This document shows positions 1 through 15,584 of a stretch of DNA of 64,000 nt, one piece after another. The notes beneath the pieces are model-generated. The model saw only the letters and a program-made list of their open reading frames with translations. It was not told the origin of the DNA and did no database searches. Made by a program: the position numbers and the translations under genes. This DNA is from Krasilnikovozyma curviuscula (Eukaryota > Basidiomycota > Tremellomycetes > Cystofilobasidiales > Mrakiaceae). Where the stretch lies: positions 186,001 through 250,000 of the forward strand of contig MVAQ01000004.1 in the NCBI GenBank assembly GCA_014825775.1, read 5' to 3'. Numbering within the stretch: position 1 is the stretch's first letter; the number at the start of each line of letters is the position of its first letter.

Positions 1-14
1 TTTCTGTCTCACAG

Positions 15-989
15 GTCAAAGGCAAACCTACTGTCGTATGATTGTGAACGCGATTAAGAATTCTCCCCAACAGCGTCTTACCTTGGCTGAGGTACAATTT
101 TACCTCAACTTTCTGTTATTGTGAATTATCTCACATTATTTTGGTGGAAAATAGTTGAACGTCGCTTTGGTCGAATCCAACGATTGGTTCAAGCACACAA
201 AAACAAAGTGGAAGGTGTGCGATGTTATTCCTTAGCCTTTATTCCATCATCTTAAACGATTCCCTTTCAACCTCCACCTTGGTAGTCAATCGTCAGGCAT
301 AACCTGTCGTTAAACAAGTGCTTCTACAAGGACGAGAAGAATTCAAAGTTTTGGAGGTATAACCCAGCGGTCAGTCAAGATAATCACAAATGGCCCTGCA
401 GCAGTGCCTAATCCTTCGAGTCTCGGACTTTCATTTTCAGATTCCTGAAGGGTTTTCCCGTATAAGAAAGAAACCTTCCAACTCCTCTTTTTCCTCCTCC
501 CAATCCCAGTCTTCCTCTGATTCAGAGGTTGTTATCATCGGCAGCACCTGTCGTAATCAAAAAAGTACACGGTCCCGTTCCTTCACTCTGCCCCGTCCCC
601 CCGCTCCAATACCACCCTCTCCCACTGGCACCATCTTCCCATGCTATTCTACTGGCTCCCCTCAACCATCATTGCAATCTGTCTACGGGCTAGGATTAAT
701 TGGCGTTCCCCTCCCTCAAGAGATCTCACTTCCACCATCTCTTTGTCCGATTTACAGCCGTCCAAGAACCAGATCAGTCCCACTTTTTAGCTATTCAGAG
801 TCACCAAATGCATCATCCCTTCCAACTTTGCCATCACCTGTCGATTTGCTCCAGTACACTCCACCAGTATCTCCCCTTCACGGGTTGAAGAAGTCCGTCT
901 CACTCGAGATGTTTTCTTTGAATGGTTCACCTAGACAGAGAATCAATGAACTCTCTCCGACCATGGTTCACGATCTCTTGCGTTTGTAA
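15..989 (+). CDS. Forkhead-box transcription factor, 3' part (5' end outside window)
   Basis: Sequence-specific DNA-binding regulator of the forkhead (winged-helix) family; target genes unknown. Seen: four exons, about 15-91, 155-214, 286-369 and 441-989. They give a forkhead domain from the helix-1 segment QTYCRMIVNAIK, through LTLAE and a tryptophan-rich turn (NDWFK, TKWK), to the recognition-helix signature SIVRHNLSLNKCF and the wing segment KFWR. The reading frame into the last exon holds only if the donor at 370 (GTCAGT) is used; the stronger-looking donor at 357 gives a stop after eight codons. The remainder is a Ser/Pro-rich, probably disordered tail ending ...VHDLLRL at TAA 987-989. 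The beginning of the gene lies left of position 1. Confident in the family; the paralogue (Fkh1/2-like or other) cannot be set from this fragment. Confidence 0.85.
357..440 (+). other. Last forkhead intron with two competing 5' splice sites
   Basis: Two GT donors, at 357 and 370, face a single good acceptor at 439-440. Only the distal donor (370) keeps the frame into the Ser/Pro-rich exon. The proximal one, GTATAA, leads to TAA at 463-465. Retaining the intron also gives a stop, at 409-411. Confidence 0.55.
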
Positions 990-1434
990 ATATTGTAGCT
1001 ACAACTTAATCACAGAAAAAATAGTCTTTTGTTTACATACATGGACACTTTTCTGCTTCTTTGAACATACTATGCGCTCGTTACTATCCATCTGTATAAT
1101 TTTAAGCCGCTAAATTATTCCCGTAAGACACTAAGACACGGACTGAGTAGTCGCTACGGTGTCTACCCCGTTTTCCAGCAAAAAGCTTGAGTCGCCGTGT
1201 CCGACGCTACATTCGACGGTGTCTTGAGTTTAATCTTAAAGCTGTTAACTCCCATCATTCCTTCAAATGTTGATCTCTACTATAGGTCTTGCAATGGGGG
1301 CCAGCAGGCATCACTTGAATTTTCGAAAAAAATAATAATGCCATCATTAGTGGGGATGAGGGCGGCCAGTCAGAATCATTCTGCACTCAAACAACGTCTG
1401 GCCTGTCCTGATATCTGGCTTAACACATTGAACC
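990..1434. other. Intergenic gap between forkhead gene and Zn2Cys6 gene
   Basis: No convincing coding exon on either strand. It should hold the forkhead 3' end and the promoter of the next gene. A small set of related words around GACACGG and CGGTGTC occurs at about 1135-1143, 1155-1163, 1194-1202 and 1214-1223. It may be chance. Confidence 0.5.
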
Positions 1435-4400
1435 ATGGCTCCTGCTGAGTCGTCTCTAGCTGGTCCTTCGAGACCAAGTCCAATGGACAAACCAGCAGCC
1501 AAGTGAGTGCAAATAATCTCGACCCAGCCATTCCACTCAGACCTGACCAACACGCTCGCTGTCCTCCTTTTCATTAGAGCCTGTACCAGATGTAGATCTT
1601 TGAAAGCCAAATGTATCCAGGCAGCTGATAGTCCCGAAGGCTTGAAGTGTCAGCGGTGCTTGAAAGCCGGACCTGAAGCAGAGTGTATATTCCTAGACCA
1701 CCGACGAGGGCGAAAAGTCGGGTTCAAAACCAAGAAAAAACTTGAAGAGGAAGCAGGTTAGTGAAATTTAGTTCTAAGTGTAGTCTGGGGGTGAAGTTCT
1801 TTATTTCAAGTTGGATGCTGACGTCCTAACAAACGCTTCCTCTTTTCGAAACTAGCTGAGCGTATAGCAAAAGGAGAAGATCGAGGTGAGTCCTGTAAAC
1901 AGATTGTGATGTGATTACGAATTTTACTCATTGGGTTCTTGGTTCGGCTTCTTCGATAGACTACAATGGAAACGGTAACAGCAACTTCCACGGACACACT
2001 CGGAAATCTTCACACGACCGACAAGCTCCTCAGCCTTCCCAAGTTGGTCACCAATACGTTCAAAGCCCAGGAGAAGACCCAAATTCACAGCACAGTTATG
2101 AGTATGACAGACCTGATAGCCCACGAAGCTCAGTGTCCCGTTCAGTGTCTCGTTCAGTGTCCCCTCCATTTACCCCAGCACCGATAGAGCCGCAACAACA
2201 CCCTTTCCATGCAGCAGCAACGCTGCCACTATCGACCGAACTTCAACAGATACCTCTTCCAATGCCACCTTCCCAGCAGCCGCTCCCACAACAACCTCCA
2301 GAACTCCAGAATACCGGTCCCAGTCATCAAAATCTTCTGCACTTGTCATCAAACCCAACTCCCACGCCAGGGTTAGATCTTGGAGTCCTACCTAGGTCAA
2401 GGAACTCGATGTCCATAAAATCTTTGTTCAACCCTCCAGAGCTGAAACCTGACACGGCGGACGACTTGGATAATGGCTCGAATGGACTGGAGCTCTATCG
2501 AGCTGATCCTGTCAAGTGTGGATATATTTCCGAGGCTCAAGCTCAGATGCTGATTACGTTCTTCATGTCAAACATGTACAATCGAGTCCAGATGTTCGAC
2601 CCAGAGATTCACACTCACGGTGAGTGGTTTGGCTCCGTCCCAGCGAATACCTCCTTATCTTGCTTTCTGTACTCCGACCAGATTACATCAGAGATACTTC
2701 GCCCCTGCTCTATTGTACAATGATATCAATTGCCCTCAAGTTTAGCCCGAACTTCCCGAACAGAATCACAACCCACACCCTCGTCTTAGGCTTAGCGAAA
2801 GATCACATCCTCAGGATCTTGACAGACGGCTCTCAAAGTTTGGAGACGGTTCAGGCTTTGTTGGTGGGGACAGAATACAAGGAAGCTAATGGTAATTTGA
2901 AACAGCACAGAATGAGACTGCAAGCATTGACCTTTCTTCTCCCTACCAGATGAAAACGGGTACATTTTACTTGGACTGGCAATTCGGATTGCAATGGACA
3001 TCGAAATCAATACCTACCGACCTGACCTGAATGAACGACAGAACAGGAACAGGCTGAGAACTTGGGTCAGCTTTTCTTGCTTTAATCCCCTAATATGAGA
3101 ACCTTCCACTGACATTCGCGTTCACTTTTAGTTTGCGTTGCACAATGCAGATCGAAGATTTTCAGCATGTTCTCAAACGGTTAAACATACAATCATGCCC
3201 GAAGACTCAACCATCTCGTCGTGTTCCACTTTCCACCGTTCCCCATTGAGAACAATCTACGACACGAGGTTCATTGCTGGTGTTCAGTTCAGGAGACTGA
3301 TGTCGAAGTATATGAAAGAGATTCATGGCGAGGATTCCGAGGAGACTGGGCTGGTTCAGCTGAGAGTCAATTTGAGAGAAGTTGTCAGCAGGTTCGAGTC
3401 TGAGGTTTCGGTGTGGGTTGACACTTGGAGCATGGAGGAGATGCAATGGGGTGAGTCCAGCTTAAACTTTCTCTGACCCCAATCTATCCACAACCTCTCC
3501 ATAACCTCTGAGTCATGGGTCCTTTTGAATATATCAGGTGTTGGGGAGTGCACCACCTTCTCAGTCTTGCGACAGAACGGTCGACTAATTCTTGGCCACC
3601 ATTGGCTTCACCAAGCCTTTCTCCATGCTCCCAAATTGCCATGGCTTAAAACCCCAGAATCTTGGGCATTGGAACGAATGACTTCTCTTGCCGTCTGTTT
3701 GGATTCGGCTCAGCGTTTGCTCGAATATCAGCTGAAGATTCCAAATCACCTGCTTGCTAGTGCTGCTGGTACGTTTGTTTTTAGATACTCACTCCTATCT
3801 ATCATTCTGAATCGCTGACCTCTGCGTTGCTACTTCATTATCGCGACTTCCAGATTCAACCCATTTGAACTCAGCCTATGCAACTTTTTTCTTCATGAAA
3901 ATCTTCAAAGCTCGCGTCAATGAGTTATCTTTGGTGGACAACGCGTCTATGCAACGGATTTACGACGTCATCAGAACCTCAGCCGAGAAACTTCAAGCTT
4001 GCGCTCTCAACGCTACTCACACCGTAGCCCACCACGGCCGACTATTAGCTGGTATACTGGACTTAGTGCCAGTCCAACATGATAAACGATCACAACATCC
4101 TGCTCTTTCTGCTCCAGCTACTTACGCTCCACCAGCTTCCTCGATGCACCAACAGGTAAACCCACTGCTATCACAACACACAATGACTGCGCCAACTCCT
4201 GAACTCACCCTTTCGACGACCGTCAGCACACCACTGAGCTACGAGAGAGGAGGAGTTATGAGCCCTCCTGTCGATCTACCAACTGTCGGCAGTGAAGGGG
4301 CCGGAAGCACAGGAAGTTTGGACGTTTACAAGGATATCTCGACTTGGGATGGCTTGGTTCTCAGCAACGGCAACAGCACAATGGAAGGAACAGACTTGGA

Positions 4401-4446
4401 TTGGGCTCAGCTCGCTTTCGATATGGGCCCTGATTATACTTTCTAG
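1435..4446 (+). CDS. Zn2Cys6 fungal-specific transcription factor
   Basis: Nuclear binuclear-zinc-cluster regulator; target pathway unknown. Start chosen at ATG 1435 (MAPAESSLAGPS), because a 74-nt intron (1503-1576) then joins in frame to the cluster ACTRCRSLKAKC...KCQRCLKAGPEAEC. That is the six-cysteine pattern C-x2-C-x6-C...C-x2-C-x8-C, followed by a basic linker (RRGRKVGFKTKKK). After two short introns comes a Ser/Pro/Gln-rich segment (about 1960-2420), then the helical middle homology region in several exons (motifs CGYISEAQAQMLI, LLYCTMISIALKF, YILLGLAIRIAMDIE). The C-terminal exon (3854-4446) ends with an acidic-hydrophobic tail (DWAQLAFDMGPDYTF), a plausible activation segment. It is separated by 237 bp from PRP22 on the same strand. 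Family is sure; paralogue not assigned. Confidence 0.88.
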
Positions 4447-4683
4447 GTCGAAGTAGCCATGTAACGAATAGTTAAATAAGTATGAGGAGTTATCTTTTGG
4501 GATGGGCTGTTTTCTTTTGAATTATGTTTTTGTTCCTTCGCTGCAAGGTCCGAGAAAGTGCAGTCTGCAAGTCCCCTGAACCGTCCTCGTCAACCAAGCC
4601 TCAACAAACGAATAACCAGCTTTGCTCCATATCAGAATTTTCTAGGGACATCCAGAGCCCGGAAACGTCTGATTTCTTGCAGA

Positions 4684-8946
<4,263 letters not shown>

Positions 8947-9128
8947 GAGGAAGGTTGGGAAGGTCTGTATTTGTACCACAGGTTGTTCAACATATTTCAT
9001 ACTGTTAATTTAGTCAAAATGATAAATCTATTGCGAGCTCAATTGCAATTGGGATTGTTATTCTTACCGGGCGCAACGGTAAATGCCGGTACGATGACTG
9101 GCGCTGCTTCCTCTTACCTCCGACCTTG

Positions 9129-10806
9129 ATGTTTACTAGGCTTCTTTCAACCACAACCAAACTATTTAACAAAGCATACATGGGCGAAAACTTTAGGTTC
9201 GTAGCATTCACTGTACCTGGCGGTGAGAAACTAGAGAAACTAGTTTTAACCAGCTGCTTTGAACCTCTCCAGCAATTTCTATGCGGGAGCACCTCCTTTG
9301 AACAGACTGTCGTTCCATAGGCACAGAACAAACTTACTTAATCAACATTTGGAACACAACCTCACTCAGTTCGTCGTCCTAAAGGGTGGGGATCCTCTCA
9401 TTGTCGCTGAAACGAAAAGGCTGGCGACTCTCGAATGGAAAGATGTAAAGCCTGTACTGGGAGAGGGACCTTACTTCGATGAAGATGAGAAAGATGGGGA
9501 AAGCATCAAGCATTTGCAAGGAAAGAGGACTGATGGTGGTCTGCCTTTGGTGAGCCCTATCCCGGCGAGATTTCCTCCGTTTAATTCGCTGGAGGAGGGA
9601 GTACTATGTGCTCGGTTTCGAGAAGCTCGCCCATTCTTCTCCTTGTGCCATATACAGAGTATTAACTATCTCTTCGTTTAGGTCTTCCTGGGTATTGATG
9701 AGTCCAACATCCCAGCTGAGGAGCAAACCTTGCTAGTGAAAGATCCACATCCTTCGCTCAACACTACATCTCCACCCATATTCGCCTTGGACGCATCAAA
9801 CGCCAGTGAGCAGCAGTTGAGTCTGCTCAAAATACATGGCGATTTCATTCCTGCTAGAGCAGCCTCTGCAAACTTGACTCCATTCGAGGCTGGAATCTTC
9901 GCTGTGGGTAACACTACACATCTATGGTGGAAAACCCGGCTTCGACCGAAGCAGTACCTAATGCCTGCTTCTCTCACTCTTTCATAGCAATCGAAAAGTC
10001 TGTGCGACTGGAGTAGCCGAAACAAATTCTGTGCAGGTTCGTCCCAGATGATAGCGCGCTTCCATTCTCTGAGATCATTCTGACAGGTGGGAATTTCCGC
10101 TTCAGGCTGTGGGAGTCATACCTTTTTACAGTGGGGAGGATGGAAGCTCTGCTGCTCATCTGCTCTAGCTGAATCTTCCACGTGTCCCTCCCTCACCACC
10201 CTTTCCAATTACTGCTACCCAAGAACGGATCCAGTCCTGATAATGGGAATCATCAATCAAACTGGCGACAAGATCCTGTTGGGAAGGCAAAAGGCATGGC
10301 CTAAGGGAATGTACTCTTGCCTCGCAGGCTTTGGAGAACCCGGAGAGTCAATTGAAGATGGCGTACGTCGAGAAATCTACGAAGAAGCTGGTGTGACGGT
10401 GAAGGAGGTTGTTTACCACTCCAGTCAACCTTGGCCATACCCCCAAAACTTGATGTTGGGATGCTATGGATTCGCAGATGACACTCAGGCAATTAGACTC
10501 GATTTGGACAATGAGTTAGAGGATGCGCAGTGGTTCAGCATCGAGGAAGTGAAGAGTGCCATCAACGATCCCAACGGAACAGTATCTGTGAGTTTTTCTT
10601 GCCTTCGGACCAACATCCTGTGACTCTGTTTGACTCACCGCATTCAGATCTCACAATCCTTCATCAACCAAAACTCAAAGATCGGTGTAACAAAAGACGG
10701 CAATACTGAATTGCCACCAATTCGTTTCCCACCCACCACAGCGATTGCGGGAGTTCTCATTAGAGGTTGGGCTGAGAAGTCGGCAAAGTTATTCGCGAAG
10801 ATGTAA
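9129..10806 (+). CDS. NPY1: NADH pyrophosphatase (NPY1/NUDT12-like Nudix hydrolase)
   Basis: Hydrolyses NADH and NAD+ to NMN(H) plus AMP, and possibly NAD-capped RNA. Seen: N-terminal domain motif SNFYAGAPPLNRLSF, created by an intron at 9197-9272. A zinc ribbon is formed across another intron: KFCAGCGSHTFL, then KLCC and TCPS. The Nudix box GFGEPGESIEDGVRREIYEE (10327-10395, GX5EX7REUXEEXGU) is followed by the family-specific signature SQPWPYPQNLMLG. The last exon ends KLFAKM, which fits a PTS1 peroxisomal signal ([SAC]-[KRH]-[LM]). Two in-frame ATGs exist. From 9129 the protein begins MFTRLLSTTTKLFNKAY, a basic, acid-free stretch like a mitochondrial presequence; from 9180 it begins MGENF. 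Yeast Npy1 is peroxisomal. Convergent with the next gene. Exon joins near 9903-10105 were read by eye. Confidence 0.9.
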
Positions 10807-11085
10807 AGTAGCTCAGGGGATTGGGATGGGTGGCAGGGTTGAAGGTCAATGAATTCTTACTTGTAATACCTTATTATTAGCTTTATAGAGTCGGGTATGT
10901 GTAAGGAAATACTTGCAAGCATCTAAAGAGTGTACAGTCTCAGTCGTGAAAGGGTCGTATAGATTGTGAGACGTCGAGGGTCGAGTCCATGCAGTAGTAG
11001 TGTATTAGACATCAAGATATGGATGAGAATGGTGAGTGCAAAGTTAGGGAAAGACTGTCTAACAACAATTGAAAATATGAATGTT
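10807..11085. other. Convergent 3' intergenic region
   Basis: 279 bp between the stops of the NADH pyrophosphatase gene (plus) and the alpha/beta-hydrolase gene (minus). No coding exon seen; it should hold both 3' ends. Confidence 0.5.
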
Positions 11086-14000
11086 TACAACTTGGGTGAT
11101 GTAGAGGAGATATTGCTCTTTCCTGGCACGGGAACCAGCCGAGGAGGCTTCTTTCGTAGAGGTTCCAACTATGAATAGTTGGAAGATGAAAGGCAAATGT
11201 CAGAACAAATTGAGCATATTAAAGACAAAAATTTGTTCACTTACCTTTCGCCGGAGATCCTTCATCTTGGCTGAAGAGGGGTGCCACTCGTCAAATCCAC
11301 TTCTGAGGGTATCTAGCTCCTCACCGAAAAGTTCTTTCACCATAGGATCTTCAAGAATACCTCTCAGAATCCAAGGGATGTTATATGGGTTGGCGAGTGA
11401 CTCGGTCGCTTGGAAATCCGCAACTGAAAGAGAGCCTGGCTGAGATTTGTGGTCAGTCGTCTCCATCAGGTACTTCACCGCAAGACTATCGAGAAAACAA
11501 ACTGCTAATTAGTAGCCCTCTTTTAAATGTTAACAGACTCAAATTCTGAACAAGACTAACCTATAAGACGCGTCTTCTTGATAAGCGGTCGAGTGCCCGA
11601 TTCCTGTAAGAGAGTGAGCGCAAGCTTCACTGATGTGCATGACAAGACCATGGTCATCCAGACCAGCGTTTCTCAACTGAATACAGAAGATGAGAAGGTT
11701 CTGTACAGTGTAAGGGATGTATCAGTCCTAGATCTCTCTTCGAGATTGTAAACGACAACTCACGGTCACAAAGTCCGCAGAGTTGTACACATCTCCATCA
11801 ATGTGCAAAGCTCGAAGTAGTGATGGGTGGTCTGCAGTTTGGAAGAGAGCCGAGTAGACGGGTACCACTTGATCGTTAAGGGATGCCACCAAAAGAACAC
11901 GCGCGCCGTGGTCCAATATCGCCGAAAAGGAAGATTGCATAGAGACAGATGCGGCACTTGTTGTATCTTGAAACCTGATAAAGACGGCATGTTAGCGTAG
12001 ATTCAAGATATGAGAACTTCAAGAGATGAGGTACCAAAGGGCTTGAGAGAGAATTACGTACTCAAATAGTTCCTTAGCCGCCTCGTTTTCGAAATAGTTA
12101 ATATACGGCTGAACAACATAACTTGACTTCAAGCCAGGTAAAGGACCTTGGTAGACTCCACAGAGCGCCAACATGCAGACTCTGTGAGGTGGTCTGACTC
12201 TACCAGGAGGTTTACCTTGCACGAGGTCCAAATGCTCTTGAGCGTTTATGTTGGACGCTGAACGCAAGTATCCACCTTCGTATAGCTTTTCTAAGAGATG
12301 TACTGAGACCGGACAGCCTTGAGAGTGAGCGGCTAGAAAAACAGCATCACATCCGCGCAGCGCCTCTACCCACAAAGGATTAGACAGGAAAGCTTTGAAG
12401 AGCCTGTTTTAAAATTCCAGTCAGAACTCAGATGCATAGTTGATAGATTCAAGTGGAAATTACTTACTTTTTAACCCTGTGCTCAACCTTCCCTTCACCT
12501 TCGAGTGGGATCGAGGTGATATCATCAAGGGTCGCGCCATGCTCGAACAAGAAGTAGTTCGATACCGCAGCCTGCATCTTGGCCGAGAAGTTTAAGGATG
12601 TACCAGTAGGTTCACCAGCTATATACCGTATGAATGCATTGGGAAACCAGCCACTTCAATAGACCAATGGCATTCAGAGATGCTAGGAAGTTGGCACAGA
12701 CGGAAAGAACTCACTGGACTCCAATGACAACCACTCTCTTCACTTCCCTCCAGCAGGGTTCCTGTCCGACAACACTGGAGACTTTTGGCAGCTCTCTCCC
12801 TCGTTTCCTAGCACTTTCAATGGCTTCAAGCGCTTGGTCGTCCGCCTTTCTTCCGCCATCTCCGCCGACGGTGCTGGCAACGTAATTACCAATAAGCTTG
12901 AGCGCTTTCTTCTTGACACCACCTCGAGAAGGAGGTGTCGAGCGAGGTGGGCGCGAAAAGATGTCGTTGAATGTCGGCAGCACGAGGTTAGGGCCGTGGA
13001 TCTTAAGAGACGTTGTTGTGGAGGGTTTCGCAGGTGACGAGGTCGACAACTCTTGAGAAGTTGGTGAGGTGGAAGGAGAGAATGACTTGGTCATTTGTTT
13101 CCCTGGGATCAGCTTGGGAGATGTAGTTTGCTTTTTGATTGATTCTGACGTCGTAAGAGGTGGTTGAGGAATATTTGGTGAAGTTGCGAGTAAGGAAGAT
13201 TTTTTCCCTTTAGCTGTCTTCAGGGGTTGCACTTCATCCACATGATCTGGAATAAACATCGTCTCTCCAATATCGGCATCCACCTCGACACCTTTCCGTG
13301 TTTGTGGCTGTGGAATGATGGGGCCATTATCGGCTGCCGCACGAGCAAAGAATCCCAGCCAGGATGACGAGGGGCCGTTGCTGTTGGAGGAAAATCTTTC
13401 TTCTTCAGTGTTCAGAGGATGAGGGATGACTTCATTGGACGATGAAACTGATAAATCTCTCGCTGACGACCCTGGAATGCATGTGATAGGTTGACCTGCT
13501 TCAGAAGATGCCGCAGAGGTTGCGGTTGCTGGTGTCGTGGAACGGTTGCTAGAATAAGAATAATACGCCAGAGGGTTGACGTATGAGAGGTACGATGAGG
13601 TAGTAGATGGCTGTTGAGCAATTTTGGGCGGCAACGGTAGTTCAGATTGGATATCACTGGCAGCTTCAGAAACCACAGCTGATGGAGGTAACATCACCTC
13701 ATCGTCACTTATCATACTCCCCACATTGGTCACTGGTCGACTTCCACCGCCAGCATAAGGTACGTAGTTCCACCAAGAAGATGCCGTCGTAGGAGGATCC
13801 GAATGTTCCTCTTTCGCAGGCTCTTCAGCAATACCCTTCCCAGGAACGGCGAGCGAGATCTCAGTTCGCAACGAGCTGGACACAAGTGGCTTCGATCCTT
13901 TCGTTGCTGGCACTGGAGAAGACGACGCTTTGGCATTTGAAGCTATTCGATTCACTGGTGTCTGTGGGGCCGGCAGTAGCGCTGACGAAGTGTCATCTGG

Positions 14001-15357
14001 TGCTGCTGCTGCTGCCGGAAGTGAAGAGGCATTGGTAGCCAGAGAAGCAGAAGATGGAGAAGACCTCAAGAACCAGGACGATGCTCTACTCGGTGCAACT
14101 TGAGGTGGAGCGGTGGGGGATAAAGGTGCGGCAGGAGAGGCTGCTTCTAGTGCGGATGCTGGTAGAAGCAGTTGTGGTGTCGGAGGCAACGGAACAACGC
14201 TACTGCTGATAGAGACTTCACTGGAACCTCTCCCCAGAGGCCAGTAGGATGAGGAGTATGATGAAGGTGGTTTGGAGGCTGGAAATCGGTTGATGTCAGA
14301 AAGGGGTGAGCTCTGAACTGTTACTGATGACACTGGAAGCGTGGCAGTGACCGGCATAGGTGGTATTTCAGAATCTGCTGGTGGTGATTCCGTTTTCGAT
14401 TGAGCTGCCACCAAAGTTGACCCTACTGAAAGCGCGGAGGGAAGCAGAGCTCCATACCAGCTTCTGGACCTCGGTATGGAGTTATGATCATCGCTCAAGC
14501 TTGTTGTTGAACTTGCGGTAGGAGCTGTAGGTCCCAAGGACATGTCATCTTGAGCAGCTGAGAGTATAAGGGTTTGTTGAAGTTGCGGTAGAGTTTGTTC
14601 TTAGGTCAATGGGGGTGACAATAACGTTACCAAAGACTGATCAATCAAGGAAATAATAGATCAACATACCTTTCAATTGAGCAACGCCTCCATCATCTTT
14701 TGGAGGGCCTTTCGAGTCACTATCGAAGCTACCAGACCATCCTGCAAACCATGAGCCAGAACGCTGTCGGATTTGGGATGGCTCTACGACGCGAGCTCGT
14801 TTAGCCGGTGATTCTGACGAAGAATCCTTTCCATCCTGTGTTGCTGCTGATAGCGCTGACGTAGACAATCTGGATGGATCGTTTGTATGATTGAGTGAGA
14901 GACCAGGTAGAGCTGCAGTTATCTCGTTATCGTGTGGTGGTGTCGTCACACCTCGACGCTTTGGGAGAAACATCGAATCCTCCTCACCTGATTCTCCCCT
15001 GCCGAACTCTGAATTACCTCTGCTGATAAAAGCAAGCGAAGGCCCCTTCTTCTTCCCCTTTGAAGCGTCAACCGCTTGTTCAGCTAGGCGTAGCCTCAAT
15101 GCCTCATCGTCCTTCTGAAGGGCCCGTTTCATCTCTGCTTCACTACTCCCAGGGGCTGAGGGTGATAGTGAGCTGGATGTTGCTGCTACTGCTGCTGGTA
15201 TTTTGGATGCAGTGATATCTGAAGGGGAAAGGGCTGGGAGCAGTGGGCTGGATATGACGGGAGCTCTGATTGAGCGAGTCGTTCGTTTTGAAGTCGTCGT
15301 CCTAGTCGTTGCGTTGGAAGACCGTCTCCTGCTGTTTGGAATGGACGGTGGATTCAT
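11086..15357 (-). CDS. Alpha/beta-hydrolase-fold protein, YML020W-like family, with long disordered N-terminus
   Basis: Probable lipase- or esterase-like protein of a fungal family of unknown substrate. The first exon (15357 down to about 14672; an upstream in-frame ATG lies at 15390) and a large second exon (about 14555 to 12711) encode more than 800 residues rich in Ser, Pro, Thr and Ala. The hydrolase domain follows in short exons: RVVVIGVHGWFPNAF, reconstructed across an intron ending near 12667, then AGEPTGTSLNFS, then the nucleophile elbow AAHSQGCPVSVHLLEKL (about 12340-12290), KSSYVVQPYINYFENE, and VLLVASLNDQVVPVYSALF with a candidate catalytic Asp. The end LVPVPGKSNISSTSPKL stops at TAA (11088-11086). 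HSQG replaces the usual GxSxG. Divergent from the C78 peptidase gene with 227 bp between starts. Family call rests on the HGWFP, GEPTG and AHSQG blocks. Confidence 0.72.
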
Positions 15358-15584
15358 TAGGAAAGAAATCCTACTTCTTCCTGGGACCATTCAATACATT
15401 GGAGTTTGGAGACTGTGGAACGTTTCGGCGTCATGACAACGCGAGTCTTCCGCTGACTTTCAAGGCGGTTTCCAGCCAAAGGTTAGGAAATGGGGGTTTG
15501 CTGCAGCTTGGACGAGATAAAGTGTCTGACGGTTACCATTTCTTTCTGAAGCAGGCTGTCCATCTCGTAGAGTTGGGATATCAT

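Noticed and set aside
1135..1223. Short direct and inverted words (GACACGG, CGGTGTC) upstream of the first Zn2Cys6 gene
   Set aside because: The copies are imperfect and unevenly spaced, so I do not claim an operator array.
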